From: Bacteroidales bacterium
GTDB taxonomy: Bacteria; Bacteroidota; Bacteroidia; Bacteroidales; UBA932
DNA length: 13,313 bases
Assembly (NCBI GenBank): GCA_004555145.1
Contig: SFJB01000039.1
Coordinates: forward strand, 1-13,313
Direction of reading: 5' to 3'
Shown here: positions 1 to 7,639 of the stretch, piece by piece
Layout: every line of letters begins with the position of its first letter
Position numbering within the stretch: position 1 is the first letter of the stretch
Notes under the pieces: model-generated
Told to the model about the DNA's origin: nothing
The model's input: only the letters and a program-made list of their open reading frames with translations
Databases searched by the model: none
Program-made: the position numbers and the translations under genes

Positions 1-1
1 C

Positions 2-136
2 AACATCACCAAGGTGCGCATACTCAAATCCGGAAAGGAAGGTTACAAGATAGATTTGGGACTTGACGGCGTGGAATTTATTCCTATTTCAAAAACATAC
101 GAGCAGAATGTGCTCGCCCGTTTCAATTCAAGATAA
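2..136 (+). CDS. C-terminal end of a LytTR-like DNA-binding protein (partial)
   Basis: Only the last 44 codons are in the window, in the frame ending at the TAA of 134-136. The peptide ends in a basic beta-strand-rich stretch (VRILKSGKEGYKIDL), then FIPISKTYEQNVLARF. The 'P-[IV]-S-[RK]-x-Y-x-x-x-[VL]' ending is typical of LytTR DNA-binding domains of Bacteroidota response regulators, so it may be the output domain of a LytR/AlgR-type regulator. That is inference from a short tail; the receiver domain, if any, lies outside the window. The next gene starts 2 nt after the stop, so the two are probably co-transcribed. Confidence 0.5.
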   Translation, partial: NITKVRILKSGKEGYKIDLGLDGVEFIPISKTYEQNVLARFNSR

Positions 137-138
137 TT

Positions 139-561
139 ATGTGGCAAAGAATCCAAACACTCTATTTGTTCATCTCAACTGTCCTCATAGGACTGCTCTT
201 TTTCTGCAGCAAGGCTGAAACCCTTGGAGCTGACGGTTCGCAGCAGGTGATGTTCACCGTGTACCTGCCCTATACCGTGCTCCTGGTTATTATAAGCCTG
301 CTCAATGTACTCGCCCTGACCTGCTACAAGTTCAGGATATTCCAGATGCGTACCGCCGTGCTCGCTGCCATCATTACCCTGGCGCTGCAGGTATGGCTCG
401 CAGTGGATTATTTCACCGCAGCCGAAGGACTGCGTTTCCATCTTACGGTGCTCTTCCCTCTGGCCGCCATCGTCTGCGACCTGCTTGCGGCGAAGAACAT
501 CTTCTCCGACGAGCTGATGGTACGCAGCGCGTCCCGACTCAGATCATCCAAAAAACACTGA
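139..561 (+). CDS. DUF4293 family integral membrane protein
   Basis: A 140-residue protein with four predicted transmembrane segments at about residues 7-23, 43-61, 72-91 and 101-117, and a basic cytoplasmic tail (RSASRLRSSKKH). The N-terminus (MWQRIQTLYL), the four-helix layout and the R-S-A-x-R-L-R tail match my knowledge of DUF4293, a small family essentially restricted to Bacteroidota with no established function. The start ATG lies 2 nt after the preceding stop, and the phosphorylase gene begins 11 nt after this stop, which suggests one operon. There is no signal peptide apart from the first membrane helix. The family call is fairly secure; the role is unknown. Confidence 0.8.
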   Translation: MWQRIQTLYLFISTVLIGLLFFCSKAETLGADGSQQVMFTVYLPYTVLLVIISLLNVLALTCYKFRIFQMRTAVLAAIITLALQVWLAVDYFTAAEGLRFHLTVLFPLAAIVCDLLAAKNIFSDELMVRSASRLRSSKKH

Positions 562-572
562 TTGATAACATT

Positions 573-1442
573 ATGAGAATACCGGAATCAGAACTCATCA
601 TCAATTCGGACGGCTCAGTTTTCCACATTCACATACGTCCGGACCAGCTCGGCGACAAGGTAATCCTCGTCGGCGACCCTGGCAGAGTGGAAATGTTCAG
701 ACCTTTGTTCAGCGAAATTCAGTGCGAAGGCTCTTCCCGTGAATTCGCTTGGATAACAGGCATTTACAATAACTGCCGTGTGACGGCGCTGTCCACGGGA
801 ATAGGCACGGACAACATCGATATCGTGATGACCGAGCTTGATGCCCTGGCAAATATCGACTTTGCGACCCGCGAGGTGAAAGCGGAGCACAAGACCCTGG
901 ACATACTGCGAATCGGAACCTGCGGGGCAATTCAGCCCGAGATTCCTCTCGGAGCCTTCATCTTCTCCCATATTTCCGTGGGATGCGACGGCCTGCTCAA
1001 CTGGTATGACAACAGGGACAGCATTGCCCTGCTCGACTTCGAGGAAGCCTTCAAGGAGCACGTGCATTGGGACAGGCACCTCCCCGACCCGTATTTCGTG
1101 CGTGCCAGCGACAAGCTCATCAGGCTTTTCGAGGACTGCACAGTAAAGGGAATGACCATCTCCGCTTCGGGCTTCTACGGCCCTCAGGGAAGGGTTGTGC
1201 GCCAGGGTCTGGCAATGCCGAATATGCTTGAGGACTTCGAGAGCTTCGAGTTCGGAGGATATAAGATCACCAACTTCGAGATGGAGGGCTCCGCTCTTGC
1301 CGGACTTGCCGCCAAGCTCGGCCATAACGCAGGCACGGTATGCTGCGCCATAGCCCACCGCTATCTCAAGGATGCAAATACGGACTACAAGCCAAGGGTA
1401 AGGCAACTTGTCGAGCTCGCCCTTGACAGGCTCACGAGTTAG
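573..1442 (+). CDS. Uridine phosphorylase-like nucleoside phosphorylase
   Basis: A 289-residue cytosolic enzyme of the PNP/UDP (NP-I) superfamily, which cleaves nucleosides with phosphate to give the base and ribose-1-phosphate. Visible motifs are the phosphate loop GDPGR (34-38), STGIGTDN (74-81), RIGTCGA (113-119), FYGPQGR (201-207) and the ribose-binding FEMEGSAL (235-242). The Gln-x-Arg pair Q205/R207 corresponds in spacing to the uracil-recognising Gln/Arg pair of E. coli uridine phosphorylase, so a pyrimidine nucleoside is the likely substrate; this is inference. The frame stays open upstream to 393, but that part overlaps the DUF4293 gene and has no family similarity, so I chose ATG 573. 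The gene probably serves pyrimidine salvage. It ends 1 nt from the convergent Clp-N gene. Confidence 0.88.
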   Translation: MRIPESELIINSDGSVFHIHIRPDQLGDKVILVGDPGRVEMFRPLFSEIQCEGSSREFAWITGIYNNCRVTALSTGIGTDNIDIVMTELDALANIDFATREVKAEHKTLDILRIGTCGAIQPEIPLGAFIFSHISVGCDGLLNWYDNRDSIALLDFEEAFKEHVHWDRHLPDPYFVRASDKLIRLFEDCTVKGMTISASGFYGPQGRVVRQGLAMPNMLEDFESFEFGGYKITNFEMEGSALAGLAAKLGHNAGTVCCAIAHRYLKDANTDYKPRVRQLVELALDRLTS

Positions 1443-1443
1443 C

Positions 1444-2004
1444 TCAGCTCAGGTAGCGTACGTTTGAGCCTTCGGTGCTGTACAGTGACAAGAGCCTGTC
1501 GCTGACCGCCCCGAAGGTTTTTTCTATCTCGTCTCTTCCTATCTGGGGCATTTCCCGGGATTCCGGGCGGAGAAGGTCGCGGCTTTCGGCTTCGAAACGC
1601 AGTATGTCATAGTCAACGCCTTTGGAGTAAAGAAGGCAGGAAGTGAAGCAGCTGCTGTCCCTTGCCGCCGCCAGGAGCAGGTGGATGGCCGAAACACAGT
1701 CGGTCCCGCAGCGAAGAGCTTCGTAACCGGCCAGGCTCATCATCCTTTCCGTTGAGATGTGGGGAACTACTGAGTCATGGTATTGCAAAGGCGTATCCCG
1801 GAATAGCAGTCTGTCCAGCTCAAGTTTGAACTCGGAAGTATCTATGTTCAAGGCCTTGAGCAGGATACACGCCTTGTTGCCGGCGTGGCGCAGTATTCCG
1901 AGCACGACGTGGTCCGCCCCCATTGCCCTGTGGCCGGTGCGGAGCGCTTCCTCCCTGGCATAGGAGAGTATGCGCGTCAGTTCCTCTGAACAGCACAACC
2001 TCAT
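1444..2004 (-). CDS. Stand-alone Clp N-domain (ClpA/ClpC N-terminal repeat) protein
   Basis: This 186-residue protein consists of two Clp_N repeats and a short tail. Repeat 1 (about 5-66) carries SEELTRILSYAREEA, GADHVVLGILR and LNIDTSEFK, the hallmarks of the ClpC N-domain. Repeat 2 (about 83-140) is more diverged (STERMMSLAGYEALRCG, AIHLLLAAAR, KGVDYDILRFE). There is no Walker A or B, no AAA+ module and no ClpP-docking loop, so it cannot unfold substrates itself. ClpC N-domains bind adaptors and substrates, so this could be an adaptor, decoy or substrate receptor, or a relic of a full clpC. It has six cysteines (4, 5, 46, 103, 119, 123), many for its size. Its stop is 1 nt from the convergent phosphorylase gene, leaving no room for the missing ATPase part. 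It is divergent from gyrA and has its own -7 box at 2021-2028. Confidence 0.85.
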   Translation of the reverse strand: MRLCCSEELTRILSYAREEALRTGHRAMGADHVVLGILRHAGNKACILLKALNIDTSEFKLELDRLLFRDTPLQYHDSVVPHISTERMMSLAGYEALRCGTDCVSAIHLLLAAARDSSCFTSCLLYSKGVDYDILRFEAESRDLLRPESREMPQIGRDEIEKTFGAVSDRLLSLYSTEGSNVRYLS

Positions 2005-2020
2005 ACAGTAAATTACAGTT

Positions 2021-2028
2021 CAAAAATA
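2021..2028 (-). promoter_or_regulatory. Predicted -7 box for the Clp-N gene
   Basis: Read on the minus strand this is TATTTTTG, an exact match to the Bacteroidota sigma-ABfr -7 consensus TAnnTTTG. It ends 16 nt before the ATG at 2004, giving a predicted leader of roughly 10-15 nt. I see no good -33 TTTG at the usual 19-21 nt spacing, so the assignment rests on the -7 box alone. Confidence 0.5.
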
Positions 2029-2051
2029 GCAATTTTCTCGGAATTATTTAG

Positions 2052-2059
2052 TAAATTTG
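2052..2059 (+). promoter_or_regulatory. Predicted -7 box for gyrA
   Basis: TAAATTTG matches the Bacteroidota -7 consensus TAnnTTTG exactly and lies 28 nt before the gyrA ATG at 2088, in an AT-rich 83-nt divergent intergenic region. No clear -33 TTTG is visible. The box and its downstream bases (2052-2068) are nearly identical to the other plus-strand promoter in this window (7094-7109). Confidence 0.55.
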
Positions 2060-2087
2060 CATATTTGGAATTAATAGATTCAAGTTT

Positions 2088-4649
2088 ATGGATAGTGAGG
2101 TAAAGAATCCCGAAGAAATCAAGGAAGAAGTGACGGGCATTATCGAGCCCGTGGAAATAGACCACGAGATGCGCACCGCGTACATCGACTATTCGATGTC
2201 CGTAATCGTTTCCCGTGCCCTTCCTGATGCGAGGGATGGCCTGAAGCCTGTGCAGCGCCGAGTTCTTTTCGGTATGGACGGCCTGGGCCTGAATTATGGC
2301 GGACAGACCAAGAAGTCCGCACGTATCGTCGGCGAGGTGCTCGGTAAGTTCCACCCGCACGGCGACTCAAGCGTCTATGACGCGATGGCGCGTCTGGCGC
2401 AGAATTGGAATCAGAGATATCCTTTGGTATATGGTCAGGGCAATTTCGGATCAATGGACGGCGACCCGGTTGCGGCAATGCGTTACACCGAGGCTAAGCT
2501 GGAGAAGATTTCCGACGAAGTCCTCGCCGATATAGACAAGGATACCGTGGATATGACCCTGAACTTCGACGACTCCCTCGAGGAGCCGACGGTGCTTCCT
2601 ACCAAGGTCCCTCTCCTCCTGCTCAACGGTTCGTCCGGTATCGCCGTGGGTATGGCGACCAATATGGCTCCGCACAATCTCGGCGAGGTCTGCGATGCCA
2701 TTTGCGCATACATCGACAATCCCGACATCTCCACCGAAGGGCTGATGGAGCACATCAAGGGCCCGGATTTCCCTACAGGAGGCATCATTATGGGCCGCCA
2801 GGGCATAATCGACGCATACAACACCGGCCGTGGCCGCGTGGTGCTCAGGGCGAAAGCCGAGATCGAGGAGCACGACAACGGCAGGGAAGCCATAGTCGTG
2901 ACTGAGGTCCCTTATATGGTCAACAAGGCCGATATGCTTGCGCGCATCAGCGAAATGGTGCGTGACAAGAAGATCGAGGGCATCTCCGAAATCAGGGAGC
3001 TCACAAACAGGCAGGGCATACGCATAGAATTCCTTGTGAAGAAGGATGCCAACGCCAGCGTAGTGCTCAATACCCTCTACAAGTACACCGCGCTCCAGAG
3101 CAGTTTCTCAATCAATAACGTGGCCCTTGTGGACGGCAGACCTAGAACCTTGACCCTCAAGGATATGCTTGCCACCTTCATCGACTTCCGCCACGAAGTG
3201 GTGGTGCGCCGCACCCGCTTCGAGCTCGACAAGGCGAAGAAGAGGGCCCATATACTCGAAGGTCTGCTCAAGGCAATCGATGTCATCGACGAAATCATCG
3301 CCATCATAAAGACATCCAGAAGCGTGGATCTCGCCAAGGCTACGCTTTCCGAGCGCTTCGGCTTCGATGACCTCCAGGCTTCCGCAATCGTGGAGATGCG
3401 CCTGCGTCAGCTCACCGGACTCGAGAAGGAGAGGCTCCAGGCCGAGTACAGCGAGCTCGAGAAGTTCATTGCCCGCTGCGAACAGATTCTCGCGAGCGAC
3501 GAAGAGCAGCTTGCAATCGTAAAGCAGGAGTGCATGGACCTCAAGGCCAAGTTCGGCGACCCTCGCCGTACTGAGATAACTATCTCCGACGAGGAGTTCA
3601 ATCCTGAGGACTTCTATGCCGACGATGACGTGGTCATCACCATCTCCCACCTCGGATACATCAAGCGCACTCCGCTCACCGAGTTCAAGACCCAGGCGAG
3701 GGGTGGAATGGGCAAGAAAGCCAGCGCTACCAGGGATGAGGATTTCATCGAACACATCTACGTGGCCAACATGCACTCCACGATGCTCTTCTTCACCGAC
3801 AAGGGCATGTGCTACAGACTCAAGGTGTACGAGCTTCCGGAGGGCTCCAGGACCTCGAAGGGAAGGGCGGTGCAGAACCTGCTCTCCATAGATTCAAGCG
3901 ACAGCATCAGGACCTATCTCAACGCCAAGTCAATAGAGAGTCCGGAGTACACCGAAAGCCATTTCGTGACCCTCGTCACCAAGAGGGGAGTGGTCAAGAA
4001 GACCACCCTGTCCGAGTACGCCAACAAGCGCAGCCGCAACAAGGGAATAATAGCGATCAACATCAGGGAGGGAGACGAACTCCTGGATGCCATACTCACC
4101 GACGGAAGCGAGCAGATACTCCTTGCTGCACGCGCGGGACGCTGCTGCCGCTTCGAGGAGGACGAACTTCGCCCACTCGGACGCAACTCTTCGGGCGTTC
4201 GCGGCATCTCCATTGAAGAGGATGACGAAGTGATTGGAGCTATCAGCTACGCCAAGGAAAGCGAGGATGCATCCGCACACAGCATACTGGTAGTCAGTGC
4301 AAACGGATTCGGAAAACGTTCCGATTACGAAGAGTACAGAACCACCTCCAGGGGAGCCAAGGGTGTGAAGACCATCAACATCACCGATAAGACTGGCCCG
4401 CTTGTTGCAATAAAGGACGTAACTGAGGCCAATGACCTTATGATCATCACCAAGTCCGGTCTTACCATCAGGATGGATGTGTCCGAGATTAGGCTCGCAG
4501 GAAGGGCAACCCAGGGTGTAAAGCTCATCAACCTCAAGGAAGGTGATTCGATAGCAGCTGTATCTCCTGTTGCCAAGGAGGAGGATGAGATTCCGACCGA
4601 GAATTCCGGTGAAGTTCAGGCTGAGACTCAGAATAAAGTGGAACAATAA
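2088..4649 (+). CDS. gyrA: DNA gyrase subunit A
   Basis: An 853-residue breakage-reunion subunit of DNA gyrase, which with GyrB introduces negative supercoils using ATP. The N-terminal winged-helix region has [17 protein letters not shown] (44-60) and the quinolone-determining region GDSSVYD (92-98). The catalytic tyrosine is Y133 in AAMRYTE. Ser94 and Asp98 occupy the positions of E. coli Ser83 and Asp87, so the main quinolone-resistance sites are wild-type. The C-terminal beta-pinwheel shows repeated blades ending in R-G-x-(K/R)-G-like turns; its GyrA-box equivalent reads QARGGMG (536-542). It ends in an acidic, non-conserved tail. The length is normal for the family. It has its own promoter, is divergent from the Clp-N gene, and is followed 21 nt later by a TPR gene. 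Confidence 0.98.
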   Translation: MDSEVKNPEEIKEEVTGIIEPVEIDHEMRTAYIDYSMSVIVSRALPDARDGLKPVQRRVLFGMDGLGLNYGGQTKKSARIVGEVLGKFHPHGDSSVYDAMARLAQNWNQRYPLVYGQGNFGSMDGDPVAAMRYTEAKLEKISDEVLADIDKDTVDMTLNFDDSLEEPTVLPTKVPLLLLNGSSGIAVGMATNMAPHNLGEVCDAICAYIDNPDISTEGLMEHIKGPDFPTGGIIMGRQGIIDAYNTGRGRVVLRAKAEIEEHDNGREAIVVTEVPYMVNKADMLARISEMVRDKKIEGISEIRELTNRQGIRIEFLVKKDANASVVLNTLYKYTALQSSFSINNVALVDGRPRTLTLKDMLATFIDFRHEVVVRRTRFELDKAKKRAHILEGLLKAIDVIDEIIAIIKTSRSVDLAKATLSERFGFDDLQASAIVEMRLRQLTGLEKERLQAEYSELEKFIARCEQILASDEEQLAIVKQECMDLKAKFGDPRRTEITISDEEFNPEDFYADDDVVITISHLGYIKRTPLTEFKTQARGGMGKKASATRDEDFIEHIYVANMHSTMLFFTDKGMCYRLKVYELPEGSRTSKGRAVQNLLSIDSSDSIRTYLNAKSIESPEYTESHFVTLVTKRGVVKKTTLSEYANKRSRNKGIIAINIREGDELLDAILTDGSEQILLAARAGRCCRFEEDELRPLGRNSSGVRGISIEEDDEVIGAISYAKESEDASAHSILVVSANGFGKRSDYEEYRTTSRGAKGVKTINITDKTGPLVAIKDVTEANDLMIITKSGLTIRMDVSEIRLAGRATQGVKLINLKEGDSIAAVSPVAKEEDEIPTENSGEVQAETQNKVEQ

Positions 4650-4670
4650 TATTTTAAACGATAGAATCGT

Positions 4671-5987
4671 ATGAAAAAAATCTTTTTAGTTCTCGCACTC
4701 GCAGCCGCAGTATCGGCTGTAGATATGCAGGCGCAGCCGAAGAACGCAGCAGCTGCCAAGGCAGCCGTAGACAAGGCGGCAGCAGCAACCACCAATCCTA
4801 AGCAGAATACCAAGCCTGCTACCTGGATCAAGTACGGCAAGGCTCTTCTCGATGCCTACAACTTCCCGAAGGGCAACGTCTGGATCGGTATGTCAAGGCA
4901 GGAATTCTCACTCGTGGCATCATCAGACAAGCCGGTTTCCGAGCAGACCGTAAACGTAGGCGAAAGGACTTTTACCAAGGTATCCTTCACCAACAGGAAT
5001 TATTATTTCTCAGAGAACGGTCTCCTCGAGATTGTCGAGGTTACTGAGCCAGTGCTTGCGGACCCTCTTGGAGAAGCCCTCAAGGCTTACAAGGAAGCAG
5101 CCAGGCTCGATACCGGCTCCAAGTCCAAGAAGGATATCTCAGAGGCTCTCAAGTCCATTTCGGAGAAATATTCCGAGGATGCATATGCAGCATACAGCCT
5201 CGGCGATATGAGCAAGGCATCAGTTCTCTTCGAGAATGCGGCAGAAGCTGCCGGCACCGCTCCATACAGCACTCTCGACACCAATTCAGTGTACAACGCT
5301 GCATACACCGCATGGGCCGCCAACGAGCTTGAGCGTGCAGAGAAGCTCTTCAACAAGGGTATCGAACTCGGATATGCAGGAAGCGACGGTGATTCCTACG
5401 CCAAGCTTGCCGACATTGCAGAGAAGACAGAACGTCCTGAGGCTCAGAAGTCATATCTCGAGAAGGGATTCTCAAAGTATCCTCAGAGCCAGGCTATCCT
5501 CGTGGGACTCATCAACTACTATCTCAAGAGCGGAGACGACACCGACCGTCTTTTCGAGCTTCTCGACGAAGCCAAGAAGAACGAGCCTGACAATGCTTCC
5601 CTTTACTATGTCGAGGGCAATATTCACGAAAAGCTCGGACATCTCGATGAGGCAGTTGCAGCATACCGCAAGTGCGCTGATGTAAATCCTGAGTATGAAT
5701 GGGGCTACATCGGAGAAGGAATCCACTTCTACAACCTCGCAGTTTCTCTCCAGGAGAAGGCATCCAACGAGCTTGACGACGCCAAGTACATGGCGCTTAT
5801 GGGCGAGTTTGAGAACAGCCTCAAGGCCTGCATCCCTGCTTTCGAGAAAGCTTTCGAGTTGACCAAGGATGAAGAGATCAAGGTGAACGTTGCCGAGTAC
5901 CTCAAGAACGCTTGCTACCGCTTCATCAGCGAGGGCGACGAGTACAAGGCCAAGTACGACAAGTACAGCGCTATTGTAAACGGCTAA
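4671..5987 (+). CDS. Secreted tetratricopeptide-repeat protein
   Basis: A 438-residue protein with a Sec signal peptide (MKKIFLVLALAAAVSA, cleavage probably near the AQ at 21-22) and then a low-complexity Ala/Lys-rich linker (about 25-50). A first domain (about 51-130) contains FPKGNVWIGMSRQEF and NRNYYFSENGLLEIV, which I do not recognise. TPR-like helix pairs follow from about 135 to 415. The clearest repeat is residues 309-340, with the pattern Y-x-x-G-x-x-x-x-x-L-G-x-x-x-E-A-x-x-x-Y-x-K-x-x-x-x-x-P. It is probably a periplasmic or outer-membrane-associated scaffold; partners are unknown. It follows gyrA by 21 nt with no terminator seen, so it may be co-transcribed with it. Its stop codon overlaps that of the convergent CapA gene (shared 5984-5987). 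Confidence 0.85.
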   Translation: MKKIFLVLALAAAVSAVDMQAQPKNAAAAKAAVDKAAAATTNPKQNTKPATWIKYGKALLDAYNFPKGNVWIGMSRQEFSLVASSDKPVSEQTVNVGERTFTKVSFTNRNYYFSENGLLEIVEVTEPVLADPLGEALKAYKEAARLDTGSKSKKDISEALKSISEKYSEDAYAAYSLGDMSKASVLFENAAEAAGTAPYSTLDTNSVYNAAYTAWAANELERAEKLFNKGIELGYAGSDGDSYAKLADIAEKTERPEAQKSYLEKGFSKYPQSQAILVGLINYYLKSGDDTDRLFELLDEAKKNEPDNASLYYVEGNIHEKLGHLDEAVAAYRKCADVNPEYEWGYIGEGIHFYNLAVSLQEKASNELDDAKYMALMGEFENSLKACIPAFEKAFELTKDEEIKVNVAEYLKNACYRFISEGDEYKAKYDKYSAIVNG

Positions 5988-7066
5988 TTTTCTATAGGCC
6001 AGACAATTGAAGTGGCTTCTGCGACCCTCTTCAGGGTGGAGACCATATTCAGATAATCAGAATCAGTGAGCCATTCGCTTCGGCGGGTGGCCCACCTTTT
6101 TATATCTATGGTCATATAGTTGTCGGTGAGTGTCCCGGGCAGTGTGCACCAGGTGAAGTTGAGCGAAGGCTCGCGTACCGTGCACTCCCCGCATTCCTTC
6201 TTGACGAATGTCAGTTCCACCACCAGACCGAGTCTGGTGTTTTTGGCGCTCATATTGGACACTGCGTTGCCTAGAGAGTAGATTACCGGCCTTCCGTCTA
6301 TGTGGCAGCTGTCCTGGACCACGTGTGGGTGTGAGCCCACTATAGCGTCCACGCCTTGCTCTACGAGCCATTTTGCCCAGTCTTCCTGCCCGGCATCGTG
6401 CCTGAGGGAGTACTCCGTTCCCCAGTGCGGCAGTGCGAGTATGAAATCCGCCCCCTTTTCCCTTGCCCTGACTATTGCCTCCGATACGGACTTCCTGTCC
6501 ATAAGGTTTACGCTCGGGAAAGCTCCGCTGCCGGGATTGTTGGTGCCGTAGGTGAAGTTCAGCAGCGCTATGCTTATACCTTTGGCTCTCAGTATCAGCG
6601 GGTTTCTGGATTTTAGTTCCAAACTGTCCCTCGCGCTTCCGCAATGCATCACTCCCAGGCGGTCGTACACCTCCAGAGTGCGCTCCAGGCCTTTGCGGCC
6701 CCGGTCGAGTATGTGGTTGTTGGCTGTGAGGAACACGTCCACTCCAAGCGCCTGCACATAGCTTGCGTAGCTGTCCGGTGCGCTGAAGGCAGGGTACCCG
6801 CTGTAGGGCTCGCCTCCCAGGGAAAACTCCATATTCGCGAGCGCGAAATCCGCCTCTTCGATTATGGGCTTGAGCTCGGAGAGAAAGGGGCTGCAGTCGT
6901 ACTCCAGCTGCCTTGAGTGCATCATTACATCTCCCATCACGACAATCTTCACACTGTCGCTTCTTTCCAAGGGGGCAGGGTAGGGAATTTCGTATCTGAA
7001 GCCGTTCTGTGCCCCTGCGCTGCAGATTGACAGCAGCAGGGCGGCTATGGTTACAGTCTCGCGCAT
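5984..7066 (-). CDS. CapA family protein (PGA_cap metallophosphatase-like), secreted
   Basis: A 360-residue protein with a signal peptide (MRETVTIAALLLSICSAGAQ) followed by a CapA/PGA_cap domain of the calcineurin-like phosphoesterase fold. Conserved blocks in order are VMGDVMMH (43-50), NMEFSLGG (78-85), TANNHILDRG (114-123), LPHWGTEY (212-219), GSHPHVVQ (244-251) and YSLGN (263-267). The Asp, Asn and His metal-ligand positions of the family are present, so it is probably active. CapA proteins are linked to poly-gamma-glutamate synthesis, but no capB, capC or pgsA neighbour is visible, so the substrate here is open; a periplasmic phosphoesterase or envelope role is inferred. It stands alone on the minus strand, with its promoter overlapping that of the divergent SPOR gene. 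Confidence 0.88.
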   Translation of the reverse strand: MRETVTIAALLLSICSAGAQNGFRYEIPYPAPLERSDSVKIVVMGDVMMHSRQLEYDCSPFLSELKPIIEEADFALANMEFSLGGEPYSGYPAFSAPDSYASYVQALGVDVFLTANNHILDRGRKGLERTLEVYDRLGVMHCGSARDSLELKSRNPLILRAKGISIALLNFTYGTNNPGSGAFPSVNLMDRKSVSEAIVRAREKGADFILALPHWGTEYSLRHDAGQEDWAKWLVEQGVDAIVGSHPHVVQDSCHIDGRPVIYSLGNAVSNMSAKNTRLGLVVELTFVKKECGECTVREPSLNFTWCTLPGTLTDNYMTIDIKRWATRRSEWLTDSDYLNMVSTLKRVAEATSIVWPIEN

Positions 7067-7074
7067 ATAGACTG

Positions 7075-7104
7075 CAAATATAAAAAGTTTTGCTAAATTT
7101 GCAA
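7075..7104 (-). promoter_or_regulatory. Predicted sigma-ABfr promoter for the CapA gene
   Basis: On the minus strand, TTG (plus-strand CAA at 7102-7104) is followed after exactly 19 nt by TATATTTG (7075-7082). This fits the Bacteroides pattern TTG-N19-TAnnTTTG. The -7 box ends only 8 nt before the ATG at 7066, so the transcript should have a leader of just a few nucleotides. The -33 element abuts the -7 box of the opposing SPOR promoter at 7094-7101. Confidence 0.6.
7094..7101 (+). promoter_or_regulatory. Predicted -7 box for the SPOR-M28-leuS operon
   Basis: TAAATTTG matches TAnnTTTG exactly and ends 22 nt before the ATG at 7124. At 19-nt spacing the -33 position is ACTG (7071-7074), only a weak match to TTTG. 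This is the only plausible promoter I see for the plus-strand genes up to the window end, because later gene gaps are 3, 11, -1 and 21 nt and hold no TAnnTTTG. Confidence 0.55.
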
Positions 7105-7123
7105 TTTGGGATTATATCGAAGT

Positions 7124-7636
7124 ATGAAACAGTTTCATTCCATATTTCTGCTCGTTCTGTTGAGCCTCAGCCTTAGCTCCTGCGACCTTTTCAGGAAGAT
7201 TGCAGGGCGTCCGACTTCCGCGGACATCGAGAAGAAGCGCAGCGCCCTGGAGATGGAGCAGAAGGCTCATAATGACAGACTGGACTCGTTGAAACTCTTG
7301 CAGACGCAGATTTCGGACTCGCTTGCGGCTCTGGATTCCATACGCCTGCAGGGCAGTTCAATCGTGGAGGCAAGACAGCTTACGGACCAGGAAAAATCCA
7401 GACTGCCTTACTCCTACTATGTCATAGTAGGGGCCTTTGGAAATCCCGAGAATGCAGGGCGTTTCGCCCAGCAGGCTTCAGAAGCCGGCTATCCTTCCAC
7501 TCTCATCCGCTATCGCAACGGCTTCACCGCCGTGGGCGTCTGTCCTACTGACAGGATAGTGGATGCTTATGAATCTCTCAAGGCCGTCAGACAGAGCGGT
7601 TTCTGCCCGGACGCCTGGATACTCAACAACAGATAG
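7124..7636 (+). CDS. SPOR-domain lipoprotein
   Basis: A 170-residue lipoprotein. The signal peptide ends in a lipobox LSSC, with Cys20 as the lipidated residue. A charged helical, probably coiled-coil segment follows (about 31-75, ADIEKKRSALEMEQKAHNDR onward). The C-terminal SPOR domain (about 95-170) includes SYYVIVGAFGNPENAGRF, the G-Y-P-S-T-L-I core and the strand FTAVGVCP. SPOR domains bind peptidoglycan glycan strands lacking stem peptides, often at division sites, so this protein may tether a membrane to the wall. The residues after Cys20 (DLFRK) do not resemble the acidic surface-export signal of Bacteroidota lipoproteins, so a periplasm-facing position is likelier. A TTG at 7106 would add six residues ahead of the signal peptide; ATG 7124 fits the lipoprotein signal and promoter spacing better. 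The next gene begins 3 nt after its stop. Confidence 0.88.
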   Translation: MKQFHSIFLLVLLSLSLSSCDLFRKIAGRPTSADIEKKRSALEMEQKAHNDRLDSLKLLQTQISDSLAALDSIRLQGSSIVEARQLTDQEKSRLPYSYYVIVGAFGNPENAGRFAQQASEAGYPSTLIRYRNGFTAVGVCPTDRIVDAYESLKAVRQSGFCPDAWILNNR

Positions 7637-7639
7637 TGT

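Noticed and set aside
393..572. Longer N-terminus for the phosphorylase
   Set aside because: The extra 60 codons overlap the DUF4293 gene in another frame and have no resemblance to phosphorylases; ATG 573 gives a normal-length enzyme.
615..1406. A 263-codon open frame antisense to the nucleoside phosphorylase
   Set aside because: It is fully covered by a gene with strong family motifs, and its translation has no recognisable domain; it arises from codon bias.
2361..2384. Possible quinolone-resistance change in GyrA
   Set aside because: Ser94 and Asp98 match the sensitive residues at E. coli positions 83 and 87, so there is no sign of resistance at these sites.
3693..3713. Unusual GyrA box (QARGGMG rather than QRRGGKG)
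   Set aside because: As I recall, Bacteroidota GyrA often vary at this box, so this is probably lineage-typical and not a defect.
3108..4646. Long antisense open frames (222 and 238 codons) within gyrA
   Set aside because: They lie opposite conserved GyrA coding sequence, have no promoter or family pattern, and are typical shadows.
7106..7123. TTG start for the SPOR lipoprotein
   Set aside because: It would put six extra residues before the lipoprotein signal and sit almost on the predicted transcription start; ATG 7124 fits better.
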